Shown here in pieces: positions 55,024 through 64,000 of a DNA stretch of 64,000 nucleotides. The stretch is from positions 810,501-874,500 of the forward strand of contig NZ_CP097267.1 of assembly GCF_028473605.1 (NCBI RefSeq), written 5' to 3'. Position numbers and translations under genes: made by a program. Source of the DNA: Acidovorax sp. NCPPB 3576. Its GTDB lineage: Bacteria; Pseudomonadota; Gammaproteobacteria; Burkholderiales; Burkholderiaceae_C. Under the pieces are notes generated by a model, which was given only the letters and a program-made list of their open reading frames with translations, ran no database searches and had not been told where the DNA came from. Numbering within the stretch: the stretch's first letter is position 1; the number at the start of each line of letters is the position of its first letter.

Positions 55024-58000
55024 ATGAATACGGTCGATCAATCCGATGGCACCACGCAACTCATGGCAGGGCAGATGGCCATGTGGCTGGGGGCTCAATT
55101 CGCTTCAGCAGACACCAATTTCAATTTGGCCGAGGCCATTGACATCGATGGGGACATCGATCCCGCGCTGTTCGCCGAGGCCGTGCGCCAAGTCACCGAC
55201 GAAGCGCAGGCCACGCGGCTTAATTTCGTCGATGCCGGGCGAGGCCCGCGGCAGGTGCTCGCGCCAACATTCTCAGGCGCCTTGCCTTTCCTCGATTTCA
55301 GCGGCCAGCAGGACCCAATGGCCGCAGCGCAGGCGTGGATGCAGGCAGATTTCAGTCAGCAGGCAGAATTGGCGACGGGCCAGTTGTGGCTTTGCGCGTT
55401 GATCCGCCTTTCACCTAGACACCATGTCTGCTATCAGCGCAGTCACCATATCTTGCTGGATGGCTTCGGTGGTGGTTTGGTCGCGAGGCGCATTGCGGAT
55501 GTGTATACAGCAATGGCGCAAGGGAGCTCGTATCCATCCGCCTCCTCGCGGCTGGCGCCGTTGGCACAGTTGGCTGAAGAAGAGCGTGCTTACCGTGAGT
55601 CCGGCCGGTTTCCAAGAGACCGCCAATACTGGATGGAACGCTTTTCGGATGTGCCGGAGCCCTTGACCCTGGCTTCGCGTCAGTCGGTGAACATCGGCGG
55701 CCTGCTACGCCAGACCGTGCACCTGCCAGCCGCCAGCGTGCAAGCGCTGCAAGCCATCGGCCAGGACTGGGGAAGTACGCTGCCCCAGATACTGATCGCC
55801 AGCACAGCCGCCTATCTCTATCGTTCGACAGGCGTCGAGGACATGGTGATCGGCATTCCGGTCACTGCACGGCATAACGAACGCATGCGGCAGGTTCCCG
55901 CCATGGTGGCAAATGCACTGCCGCTGCGCCTGTCGATGCGCGCTGACCTGCCTTTCCCCGAACTCGTTCGCGAGGTGGGCCGCCAGATGCGCCAGATCCT
56001 GCGCCACCAGTGCTACCGCTACGAGACCCTGCGCAGCGATCTGAATCTTCTGCTGAACCATCGGCAGCTTTTCACCACGGTCGTGAACGTTGAACCTTTC
56101 GATTACGACTTCCGCTTTGCGGGGCACACGGCCAAGCCACGCAATCTGTCCAACGGGACGGCCGAGGACTTGGGCATCTTTTTGTACGAGCGCGGCAATG
56201 GCCAGGACCTGCAGATCGATTTCGACGCGAATCCCGCGCTGTACACCGCGCAGACGCTGGCAGATCATCAGCGTCGGCTGTTGACGTTGATTGCCGCCGT
56301 GATTCAGCAGCCGGACCAGGCCATTGGCCGCATCGAGTTGCTGGCTGCGCAGGAGCGGCAACAGGTGCTGGTAGGTTGGAACGATACGGCGCGCGAGGTG
56401 CCCGACATTCATCTCTCGACCTGCATTGAATCCGGTCTGCTGGCCGACCCCCAAGGCACCGCATTGCGATTCGAGCACCAAACATTGAGCCGTGGTGAGC
56501 TTGACCGAAGGGCGAATCGTCTGGCGCACTTGCTTCGGGCGCACGGTGCAGGGCCGGAGCGCGTCGTGGCCATTGCAGCGCCGCGATCGCTGGATCTCAT
56601 GGTGGCCCTGTTGGCCATTCTGAAAACCGGGGCTGCGTACCTGCCGGTCGATCCGGATTTTCCAGCGGACCGCATTGCCTACATGCTGGGAGATGCGCAC
56701 CCGGTGTGCCTCGTGACGACCCAGGCGTTAGCGCAGACGTTGTCTGCGCCGGTGTCGTTCGTGTTGCTCGACAGCCCCGAGACCGCTGCCGAACTGAGCC
56801 GCTACCCTGATGCCCGCCCCGAGCCGCTCGTTGCGCTAGATACGGCACAGCCGGCTTATGTGATCTACACCTCCGGATCCACGGGAAATCCCAAGGGTGT
56901 AGCTGTATCGCACCGCGCCATCGTCAACCGCCTGCAGTGGATGCAAAACCAGTATGGTTTGCGGGCCGATGACCGGGTGCTGCAGAAGACACCTTCCAGC
57001 TTCGATGTTTCGGTGTGGGAGTTCTTCTGGCCACTGATTGACGGCGCCACGCTGGTGCTTGCCAAGCCGGGGGGGCACAAGGACGCGGCGTACTTGGCGG
57101 ACCTGATCGTTCGCGAGGGCATCACCACCCTGCACTTCGTGCCTTCGATGCTGGAGATCTTTCTGCTCGAGCCTGCGGCGTCCACCTGTGTCAGCTTGCG
57201 GCGCGTGATTTGCAGCGGAGAGGCTTTGTCGTCTGCGCTGGAGCGCTCGTTTCACCGGCAACTGGGATGCGAACTGCACAACCTGTACGGCCCCACGGAG
57301 GCGGCTGTCGATGTGACCGCATGGGCCTGCGTGAACACGCCAGCGGCGCCGGTTTTGGAAGGCGTGCCGATCGGCCGCCCCATCTGGAACACGCAAATGG
57401 TGGTGCTGGACAGCGGCCTGCAGCCGGTGCCTGTTGGTGTGACGGGCGAGTTGTACATCGCGGGCATGGGTTTGGCGCGGGGCTACCTGGGGCGTTCGGT
57501 GCTGAGCGCAGAGCGCTTCGTGGCCAATCCGCATGGTGAGCCGGGCAGCCGGATGTACCGCACGGGTGATTTGGCGCGCTGGCGAGCCGATGGCAGCCTG
57601 GACTTCTTGGGGCGGGCTGACCAGCAGGTGAAGATCCGCGGCCTGCGCATCGAGCCAGGGGAGATCGAGTCGGCATTGCTGCAGCATCCTCAGGTGGCCC
57701 AGGTAGCGGTCATCGCCCGTGAGGATGTGGCGAGCGAAAAGCGGCTGGTGGCGTATGTGGTGGTGGCAGGTGAGGGTGAGCTTGCCGCCGGCGAACTGCG
57801 CAGCCATCTGGCACTGTCCCTGCCCGAGTACATGGTGCCATCGGCCTTCGTTCAACTGCCGGCATTGCCGCTCAACCCGAGCGGAAAACTGGACCGCAAG
57901 GCGCTGCCTGCGCCAGAAGTCCAGAGCACTACCGCCTATGCGGCACCGCGCACACCGACGGAAAAGGCGCTCGCGGACCTGTGGGCCGAAACATTGCATT

Positions 58001-61000
58001 TGCCCCGCGTCGGCATTCACGACAACTTCTTCGAGTTGGGTGGACATTCATTGATGATCGTGCAATTGATCTCGATGATCCGGCAGCAGTTCATGATCGA
58101 TCTTCCGCTGGACACCCTGTTCCAGGTTTCCACGATTGCGGGTTTGGCCGAGCGGCTGGACCAAGAGGCGGTGGAGCGGCCACGCTTGGCGCCGATGCCT
58201 CGCCCGGCGCGGATTCCGCTATCGCCCGCGCAGCTTCGCCTGTGGCTCATGAACCAGTTGGATGCGACTAACCCGGCCTACAACATGCCGCTGGCGCTGC
58301 GGCTTTCCGGCCTGCTAGATAGCGCGGCGTTGCACGCCGCCCTGGGAGATCTGGTGCAGCGCCATGAGAGTTTGCGCACCGTTTACCCACAAGAGGCCGG
58401 ACTGCCGTACCAGCAGATCCTGGATGGGGCCGGCTTGTATCCGCCGGTGATCGAAACCGAAGCCAGCGAAGACGATCTTGCTGCGCAACTGCATGCGGCG
58501 GCCAGCCATGTCTTCGACCTTTGCCACGCGATGCCCTTGCGGGTTTCTCTGCTCCGGCTCGCCGAGGATGAACACGTCTTGCTGCTGCTCACCCACCACA
58601 TCGCAGGTGACGGCGCTTCGTTGCTGCCGCTGGCCCGTGATCTGAGCGTGGCCTATGCTGCCCGTTGCGGTGCCCAGCCACCAGACTGGGAGCCGTTGCC
58701 ACTCCAATATGCCGATTACACGCTTTGGCAGCAGGCCCTGCTGGGCAGCGAAGACGATCCCGACAGCCTTGCCGGTCGCCAGCGCAGGTTCTGGCATGAC
58801 ACGCTGCGTGATCTGCCCGAGCAACTGGCGTTGCCGATGGACCGTGCCCGCCCCCTGGTCCCCAGCCACTGCGGCGACGTGGTTCCGCTGCAGATATCGG
58901 CCGCGGTGCATGAGCGCATGCTTCAACTGGCCCGAGATGGGCAAGCCAGCGTGTTCATGGTGCTGCAGGCCGCTCTGGCGGCCTTGCTGAGCCGCCTGGG
59001 TGCGGGCGACGACATCGTGATAGGCAGCCCGGTCGCTGGGCGAAGTGATCACGCGCTGGATGGGCTGATCGGCTGCTTCGTGAACACGCTGGTGTTGCGC
59101 ACCGATACCTCCGGCCAGCCAGGGCTGCGCGAGCTGATTGCGCGCGTGCGCACCACCAATCTGGCGGCCTACGCGAACCAGGATTTTCCTTATGACCGAC
59201 TGGTGGAAATGCTACGGCCGGGGCGCTCTCGGTCCCATTTGCCGCTGTTTCAAGTCATGCTGGGTTTTCAGAACAGCAGCCGGCTGGCCTTCAGCCTTCC
59301 GGGCTTGTCGATCACGCCGCAGCCCGTTGCTGTCGATACTGCCAAATTCGATCTGTCGTTCATCCTGACCGAGCAACGTCTCCATGACGGCCTGCCGGGC
59401 GGGATCACCGGGGGCATTCAATACAGCACCGATCTGTTCGACCGGGCCACCGTAGAGTCGCTGGCGGCCCGGCTGGTACGCTGGCTGGAGCAGGCGTGCG
59501 ACGCCCCGGACGAGGCGCTGGGCCGCATCGAGATACTGCATCCCCAGGAGCGCCAGCGGTTGCTGCAGGAGTGGATGGGCTCGGAGCGGCCCTTGGCCAC
59601 CAAAAGCATTGCCTCGATGGTGGAAGGCCATGCCAGCCAACGTCCACAGGCCCCGGCGGTGGTACTGGACGACACCACGGTCAGCTATGCAGAACTCGAT
59701 GCGCAGGCCAACCGCTTGGCACATCTTCTGCAGGGGCGGGGTGTGGCCCCCGGAGCCATCGTCGCAACGGTGCTGCCGCGCTCGCTCGATCTGATCGTGG
59801 CGCACTTGGCCATCGTCAAGGCGGGGGCAGCGTACTTGCCCCTCGACCCGAACCATCTGGCAGGACGCAGTGCACTGGTGTTCCAAGAGGCTGCGCCCGC
59901 CGCTGTCCTCACGCATGAAGCGCTTGTGCCAAGGCTGAGTGGCGTTGCTCACTGCCTCGCGCTTGACAGCGACCTGGCGGTAGCGGCTCTGGCGATCCAG
60001 TCGGACAGCCGTCCAGGCAGGCCGGGCGCGGTAAGGCCCCATGTCCCCCACGCTCAGGACGCGGCGTATCTCATCTACACATCGGGCTCTACCGGCACAC
60101 CGAAAGGGGTCGTGGTTCCACATGCAGGTCTTCATAGCCTGGCTGCCTCCATGGCCGAGCGGATGGGCATTGCCCCTGATTCCCGCGTTCTGCAGTTTTC
60201 TTCAAGCGGTTTCGACGCCTCGGTGATGGACCAGTTGATGGCCTTTTACGTCGGGGCAGCGCTGGTGGTGCCCGGGCCTGCGCCATGGCTGGGGGACGAT
60301 TTGGCGCAAGGGCTGATTCGCCAGTCCATCAGCCATGCGCTGATTCCCCCGGCCGCATTGGCTTCGGTACCACCCGGCGAGTTCCCGGCGCTGCGAACGC
60401 TTGTGGTCGGCGGCGACGTGTGCCCGCCCGCGCTCGCAGCACAGTGGGCAACGGGGCGCCGCATGATCAACGCCTACGGCCCGACAGAGATAACGATCTG
60501 CGCGAGCCTGAGCGAAGCCATGCAGGCCGATGCCGTGCCATCGATCGGGCGCCCGGTCCATAACACCCAGATGTATGTGCTGGACAGCGGCCTGCAGCCG
60601 GTGCCTGTTGGTGTGACGGGCGAGTTGTACATCGCGGGCATGGGTTTGGCGCGGGGCTACCTGGGGCGTTCGGTGCTGAGCGCAGAGCGCTTCGTGGCCA
60701 ATCCGCATGGTGAGCCGGGCAGCCGGATGTACCGCACGGGTGATTTGGCGCGCTGGCGAGCCGATGGCAGCCTGGACTTCTTGGGGCGGGCTGACCAGCA
60801 GGTGAAGATCCGCGGCCTGCGCATCGAGCCAGGGGAGATCGAGTCGGCATTGCTGCAGCATCCTCAGGTGGCCCAGGTAGCGGTCATTGCCCGTGAGGAT
60901 GTGGCGGGCGAAAAGCGGCTGGTGGCGTATGTGGTGGTGGCAGGTGAGGGTGAGCTTGCCACCGGCGAACTGCGCAGCCATCTGGCACTGTCCCTGCCCG

Positions 61001-62535
61001 AGTACATGGTGCCATCGGCCTTCATTCAACTGCCGGCATTGCCACTCAACGCGAGTGGCAAGCTGGATCGGAAGGCACTGCCAGTGCCCCAAGTGCAAGG
61101 CGACCAACCCTACGCCGCCCCACGCACCGGCACTGAAATAGCCTTGGCTGCGCTGTGGGCAGACATCCTGCGTTTGCCGCAGGTGGGCATTCACGACAAC
61201 TTTTTCGAAATCGGCGGGCACTCGCTGATGGCGATCCAGCTTGGCATGCGGATTCGGGACCAAATTCACCCCGAATTTCCCCACGCCGAGGTCTACAACC
61301 GCCCCTCGATCGCTCAGTTGGCTGAGTGGATCGACCGGGCGGGCGACGATGCCGAGTCCCTGGACCTGTCGCTCGAGCTTCATTTGCCGGAACACATCAA
61401 GGGCCTCACCGTAACGCCCAGCCTGACGCCGGAGCGTGTCTTCCTTACCGGGGCCAGCGGGTTCGTGGGAAGCCACTTGCTGGCGGCATTGCTGCGCGAC
61501 ACCTCGTCCTGCGTGGTTTGCCATGTGCGGGCTGCCGACGAGTCGCAGGGACGGCAGCGCCTGCGGCGCACCATGGCCGAACGACAACTCGAAACGATCT
61601 GGGACGATGCGCGGATCCAGGTGGTGACGGGTGATCTGGGTGCGCCGCGGCTGGGACTTGATGAAGCTGCAGTGCAACTGGTTCGCGATGGCTGCGATGC
61701 CATCTACCACTGCGCCGCGCAGGTGGATTTCTTGCACCCTTACGCGAGCCTGAAGGGCCCCAACGTGGACAGCGTTGTCACGTTGCTCGAATGGACCTCA
61801 CAGGGGCGGCCCAAGGCCCTGCATTACGTTTCGACGCTGGCCGTGATCGGCCAGAACGAGGAAGATGGCACTGTCACAGAGCGTTCGGCGCTGGCGTCCT
61901 GGAGCGGTCTTGTGGATGGCTACAGCCAGAGCAAATGGGTGGCCGACGGACTGGCACGGAAAGCGCAGGAGCGTGGAATGCCCGTGGCCATCTACCGGCT
62001 CGGGGCCGTGACAGGAGACCACGATCACGCCATTTGCAATGCGGCTGACCTGATCTGGCGCGTAGCCCACCTGTACGCCGACTTGCAGGCCATCCCCGAT
62101 ATGGACCTGCCGTTGAACATGACCCCTGTGGACGACGTGGCGCGGGCCATTCTCGGACTGGCCGGCCAAGCCTCTTCGCGAGGGCAGGTTTACCACCTGA
62201 TGAGTCCGGAGCCGTTGCGGGTGAGGGATATTCCGCCCGTGTTCGAGCGGCTGGGGTTGCACTTGGAGCCGGTGAATCTGGAACACTGGCTTCGACGCGC
62301 ACATGAGCGCTTGGTCGAGGGCCAGGACCGCGATTTGGCCGCAGTGCTGGCCATTCTGGACCGCTATGACGCTTCGGCCACGCCGCCAAAGGTTTCCGGC
62401 GCAGCCACCCAAGCCCAGCTCGAATCCATCGGCGCGGCAATTCGCCCGGTGGACCGAGACCTGCTGCACCGCTATTTCGTCGATCTGGGCATCGACGCCA
62501 AGGCACACCGTGCCCTGGAATCCAGCATTTCATGA
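55024..62535 (+). CDS. Dimodular NRPS, C-A(Ser)-T-C-A-T-reductase
   Basis: 2503 residues from [18 protein letters not shown] at 55024, preceded by GGGAGAAG; the in-frame ATG at 54838 is less likely. Domains: C1 (~10-430, HHILLDG at 141); A1 (~465-960, [11 protein letters not shown] at 615, [12 protein letters not shown] at 660); T1 (FELGGHSL, Ser1009); C2 (HHIAGDG at 1191); A2 (~1530-2020, [11 protein letters not shown] at 1685, [12 protein letters not shown] at 1730); T2 (FEIGGHSL, Ser2067); thioester reductase R (~2135-2503, [12 protein letters not shown], with Tyr2300/Lys2304 in YSQSK). Pocket residues read from A1 are D-V-W-H-I-S-L-V-D, a serine code; A2 gives D-A-M-L-V-G-A-I-C, which I cannot assign. 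An N-terminal C domain with no loading module suggests an acyl starter. Release should be reductive, giving an aldehyde, alcohol or imine. There is no epimerase. Confidence 0.95.
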   Translation: MNTVDQSDGTTQLMAGQMAMWLGAQFASADTNFNLAEAIDIDGDIDPALFAEAVRQVTDEAQATRLNFVDAGRGPRQVLAPTFSGALPFLDFSGQQDPMAAAQAWMQADFSQQAELATGQLWLCALIRLSPRHHVCYQRSHHILLDGFGGGLVARRIADVYTAMAQGSSYPSASSRLAPLAQLAEEERAYRESGRFPRDRQYWMERFSDVPEPLTLASRQSVNIGGLLRQTVHLPAASVQALQAIGQDWGSTLPQILIASTAAYLYRSTGVEDMVIGIPVTARHNERMRQVPAMVANALPLRLSMRADLPFPELVREVGRQMRQILRHQCYRYETLRSDLNLLLNHRQLFTTVVNVEPFDYDFRFAGHTAKPRNLSNGTAEDLGIFLYERGNGQDLQIDFDANPALYTAQTLADHQRRLLTLIAAVIQQPDQAIGRIELLAAQERQQVLVGWNDTAREVPDIHLSTCIESGLLADPQGTALRFEHQTLSRGELDRRANRLAHLLRAHGAGPERVVAIAAPRSLDLMVALLAILKTGAAYLPVDPDFPADRIAYMLGDAHPVCLVTTQALAQTLSAPVSFVLLDSPETAAELSRYPDARPEPLVALDTAQPAYVIYTSGSTGNPKGVAVSHRAIVNRLQWMQNQYGLRADDRVLQKTPSSFDVSVWEFFWPLIDGATLVLAKPGGHKDAAYLADLIVREGITTLHFVPSMLEIFLLEPAASTCVSLRRVICSGEALSSALERSFHRQLGCELHNLYGPTEAAVDVTAWACVNTPAAPVLEGVPIGRPIWNTQMVVLDSGLQPVPVGVTGELYIAGMGLARGYLGRSVLSAERFVANPHGEPGSRMYRTGDLARWRADGSLDFLGRADQQVKIRGLRIEPGEIESALLQHPQVAQVAVIAREDVASEKRLVAYVVVAGEGELAAGELRSHLALSLPEYMVPSAFVQLPALPLNPSGKLDRKALPAPEVQSTTAYAAPRTPTEKALADLWAETLHLPRVGIHDNFFELGGHSLMIVQLISMIRQQFMIDLPLDTLFQVSTIAGLAERLDQEAVERPRLAPMPRPARIPLSPAQLRLWLMNQLDATNPAYNMPLALRLSGLLDSAALHAALGDLVQRHESLRTVYPQEAGLPYQQILDGAGLYPPVIETEASEDDLAAQLHAAASHVFDLCHAMPLRVSLLRLAEDEHVLLLLTHHIAGDGASLLPLARDLSVAYAARCGAQPPDWEPLPLQYADYTLWQQALLGSEDDPDSLAGRQRRFWHDTLRDLPEQLALPMDRARPLVPSHCGDVVPLQISAAVHERMLQLARDGQASVFMVLQAALAALLSRLGAGDDIVIGSPVAGRSDHALDGLIGCFVNTLVLRTDTSGQPGLRELIARVRTTNLAAYANQDFPYDRLVEMLRPGRSRSHLPLFQVMLGFQNSSRLAFSLPGLSITPQPVAVDTAKFDLSFILTEQRLHDGLPGGITGGIQYSTDLFDRATVESLAARLVRWLEQACDAPDEALGRIEILHPQERQRLLQEWMGSERPLATKSIASMVEGHASQRPQAPAVVLDDTTVSYAELDAQANRLAHLLQGRGVAPGAIVATVLPRSLDLIVAHLAIVKAGAAYLPLDPNHLAGRSALVFQEAAPAAVLTHEALVPRLSGVAHCLALDSDLAVAALAIQSDSRPGRPGAVRPHVPHAQDAAYLIYTSGSTGTPKGVVVPHAGLHSLAASMAERMGIAPDSRVLQFSSSGFDASVMDQLMAFYVGAALVVPGPAPWLGDDLAQGLIRQSISHALIPPAALASVPPGEFPALRTLVVGGDVCPPALAAQWATGRRMINAYGPTEITICASLSEAMQADAVPSIGRPVHNTQMYVLDSGLQPVPVGVTGELYIAGMGLARGYLGRSVLSAERFVANPHGEPGSRMYRTGDLARWRADGSLDFLGRADQQVKIRGLRIEPGEIESALLQHPQVAQVAVIAREDVAGEKRLVAYVVVAGEGELATGELRSHLALSLPEYMVPSAFIQLPALPLNASGKLDRKALPVPQVQGDQPYAAPRTGTEIALAALWADILRLPQVGIHDNFFEIGGHSLMAIQLGMRIRDQIHPEFPHAEVYNRPSIAQLAEWIDRAGDDAESLDLSLELHLPEHIKGLTVTPSLTPERVFLTGASGFVGSHLLAALLRDTSSCVVCHVRAADESQGRQRLRRTMAERQLETIWDDARIQVVTGDLGAPRLGLDEAAVQLVRDGCDAIYHCAAQVDFLHPYASLKGPNVDSVVTLLEWTSQGRPKALHYVSTLAVIGQNEEDGTVTERSALASWSGLVDGYSQSKWVADGLARKAQERGMPVAIYRLGAVTGDHDHAICNAADLIWRVAHLYADLQAIPDMDLPLNMTPVDDVARAILGLAGQASSRGQVYHLMSPEPLRVRDIPPVFERLGLHLEPVNLEHWLRRAHERLVEGQDRDLAAVLAILDRYDASATPPKVSGAATQAQLESIGAAIRPVDRDLLHRYFVDLGIDAKAHRALESSIS
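57403..57876 (+). repeat. A-domain C-terminal repeat, copy 1 (module 1)
   Basis: About 474 bp matches 60577-61050 with only five differences that I counted (near 57711, 57733, 57787, 57850 and 57870). It codes for the A-domain segment from [20 protein letters not shown] through the A7-A10 core to PALPLN, outside the substrate pocket. The rest of the two A domains is clearly different. Confidence 0.93.
60577..61050 (+). repeat. A-domain C-terminal repeat, copy 2 (module 2)
   Basis: Direct repeat of 57403-57876, offset 3174 bp. Near-identity at synonymous sites shows recent duplication or gene conversion. Confidence 0.93.
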
Positions 62536-62550
62536 ACGAAGGAGGAAACC

Positions 62551-63873
62551 ATGGCACGTTATCTCATCGCCGCGACCGCCCTGCCGGGGCATGTGTTGCC
62601 CATGCTGGCCATCGCCCAGTATCTGGTGCGTCAAGGACACGAAGTACGGGTGCACACGGCCAGCCACTTTCGAGCGCAGGCCTTGGCCACGGGCGCTTCC
62701 TTCACCGCGTTCGACCGGTCCATTGATTTCGAACACCATGAGCTGGATCGGCGATTTCCGCAGCGGCTGCAACTGCCGTCCGTCCATGCGCAGCTGTGTT
62801 TCGGACTGAAGCATTTCTTTGCGGACGCCATGGCGCCACAGTTGGCTGGCTTGCGCGGCATCCTGGCGCACTTCGATGCCGATGCCATCTTGGTGGACAC
62901 GATGTTTTGCGGTACGTTTCCGCTGCTGCTGGGTCCACGGGAGGAGCGACCTGCCATCGTCTCCATTGGTATTTCGGCGCTGGCGCTGTCCAGCCGCGAC
63001 ACCGCCTTTTTCGGCACTGCGCTGCCGCCTTCATCCACGCCCGAGGGGCGTGTTCGCAATCAGGCCATGCATCGCAACCTCCAGCAGGCCATGTTCGGTG
63101 ACGTGCAACGCCATTTCAACAGCGCGTTGTCAGCCTTGGGTGCGCCTGGTCTGCCGGGCTTTTTCATCGACGCGATGGTGACGCTGCCCGATCTTTACCT
63201 TCAACTGACGTCGGCTTCTTTCGAGTACCCGCGCAGCGACCTTCCCGGCTCCGTCCGGTTTGTCGGGCCGCTCCTGGCTCCTGCACGCTCCGACTTCATC
63301 CCCCCCGACTGGTGGTCTGAACTGGACGATGGGCGCTCTGTCGTGCTGGTCACACAAGGCACGCTGGCCAATCAGAACCCCTCGCAATTGATCGGTCCTA
63401 CTGTGCAAGCATTGGCCAAGTTCGAGGACATCCAGGTGATCGCAACCACGGGCGGTCCGGTTCCGCCGGGCCTGGGAGCGGCGATGCTTCCAGCCAATGC
63501 CCGGGTGGTGCCATTTTTGCCCTACGACCGGCTGCTGCCCAAAGTGCATGCCATGGTCACCAACGGTGGATATGGATCTGTCAACCACGCGCTCAGTTTG
63601 GGAGTGCCGCTGGTTGTGGCTGGTGCGACCGAAGAGAAGCCGGAAATTGCCGCGCGGGTGGCCTGGGCAGGTGCCGGCATCAACCTTGCCACCGGGCAGC
63701 CGAGCGCGCGCCAGATCGGCGATGCGGTGCGCAAGTTGCTGGACGTGCCGTCCTACCGGCAGCGAGCCCAAGCACTGCGCCAGGATTTTGCGCGCCATGA
63801 CGCGCTGGCCGAAATCGCATCGGCTCTGGCGTCGCTGCGTGAAGCGGCCCCCACCATTGCAGAATTCGCATGA
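62551..63873 (+). CDS. GT1/MGT-family glycosyltransferase
   Basis: 440 residues behind a strong GAAGGAGGAAACC ribosome site, 15 bp after the NRPS stop. The GT-B fold is visible: [20 protein letters not shown] at the start and the C-terminal donor-site segment [20 protein letters not shown] with [18 protein letters not shown]. These enzymes use NDP-sugars to glycosylate small molecules such as macrolides, flavonoids and peptides. Directly between an NRPS and mbtH it should decorate the NRPS product, and Ser from module 1 offers a hydroxyl. It could alternatively inactivate the compound for self-protection, as macrolide glycosyltransferases do. No sugar-biosynthesis gene is in view. Confidence 0.92.
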   Translation: MARYLIAATALPGHVLPMLAIAQYLVRQGHEVRVHTASHFRAQALATGASFTAFDRSIDFEHHELDRRFPQRLQLPSVHAQLCFGLKHFFADAMAPQLAGLRGILAHFDADAILVDTMFCGTFPLLLGPREERPAIVSIGISALALSSRDTAFFGTALPPSSTPEGRVRNQAMHRNLQQAMFGDVQRHFNSALSALGAPGLPGFFIDAMVTLPDLYLQLTSASFEYPRSDLPGSVRFVGPLLAPARSDFIPPDWWSELDDGRSVVLVTQGTLANQNPSQLIGPTVQALAKFEDIQVIATTGGPVPPGLGAAMLPANARVVPFLPYDRLLPKVHAMVTNGGYGSVNHALSLGVPLVVAGATEEKPEIAARVAWAGAGINLATGQPSARQIGDAVRKLLDVPSYRQRAQALRQDFARHDALAEIASALASLREAAPTIAEFA

Positions 63874-63892
63874 CCTTCAAGGAGATTCAAAC

Positions 63893-64000
63893 ATGAGCAA
63901 CCCATTCGACGACGAAAGCGCCAGCTTCCTGGTGCTCACCAATCCGGAAGGCCAGCACTCACTGTGGCCCGCGTCTATCGACGTGCCCGAGGGCTGGGAA
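63893..64000 (+). CDS. MbtH-like protein, 3' end beyond window
   Basis: ATG at 63893 with GGAG 8-10 bp upstream. The 36 visible codons encode [20 protein letters not shown], then [14 protein letters not shown], the N-terminal half of an MbtH domain with the SLWP tryptophan. MbtH proteins bind and activate NRPS A domains, so at least one of the upstream A domains probably depends on it. It is 19 bp after the glycosyltransferase stop, in the same operon. Confidence 0.96.
   Translation, partial: MSNPFDDESASFLVLTNPEGQHSLWPASIDVPEGWE

Overview
The window looks like a chromosomal segment of a GC-rich betaproteobacterium of the Comamonadaceae, most likely Acidovorax/Paracidovorax or a close relative. 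The basis is gene content and codon bias, not a search: an SAH riboswitch ahead of ahcY with a TlyA-like gene and metF behind it, a DUF6776-bactofilin-erpA block after rplM-rpsI, a LysR/DUF2917 trio, Bug-type solute receptors, and a short dispersed repeat whose conserved core ends in GCGCTGGAGGCC. No tRNA, rRNA or CRISPR array was seen.

Layout. 1-6.0 kb (minus strand): an envelope-glycan block with a secreted glycosidase-like protein cut by the window edge, a GT-C-like membrane protein, a GtrB-like GT2, a small EamA/SMR-like membrane protein (the last three coupled by 4-bp overlaps) and a second polytopic membrane protein. 6.0-31 kb: mostly core genes (prfC, OafA-like acyltransferase, SAH-riboswitch-ahcY-tlyA-like-metF, RlpA lipoprotein, rlmJ, a Ser/Thr kinase, rplM-rpsI, bactofilin, erpA, an MdtD-like exporter, anmK, an M23 peptidase, tyrS, glmU and several regulators). 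31-33.5 kb: an Lrp/AsnC-type regulator divergent from glmS across an AT-rich spacer with two near-palindromic boxes. 33.5-36.5 kb: a disturbed zone with a complete IS3-family element lacking an obvious target duplication, a small secreted HExxH protein, a perfect 15-bp inverted repeat and an IS66 TnpB remnant.

36.5-44.6 kb: a VOC-fold protein, an RsbRD-type soluble histidine kinase, and a D-amino-acid/amide utilisation unit (divergent LysR, D-serine dehydratase, Bug receptor, amidase, DAO-type FAD oxidoreductase). 44.6-53.9 kb: a small unknown protein, a 1483-residue protein with degenerate LysM-like units, an (alpha/alpha)6 glycosidase and a UvrA paralogue. A 1.1-kb region without a clear gene, with an AT-rich core, follows.

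55.0-64.0 kb: a biosynthetic cluster running off the right edge, made of a dimodular NRPS (C-A-T-C-A-T-R), a GT1/MGT-type glycosyltransferase and an MbtH-like protein. The first A domain carries a serine-type pocket. The second has a pocket I cannot assign. The terminal domain is an NAD(P)H thioester reductase, so the product should leave as an aldehyde, alcohol or cyclic imine and may be glycosylated. The C-terminal parts of both A domains are almost identical at the DNA level over about 474 bp. This cluster, with the UvrA paralogue just upstream, is the best candidate for an undescribed system in the window.
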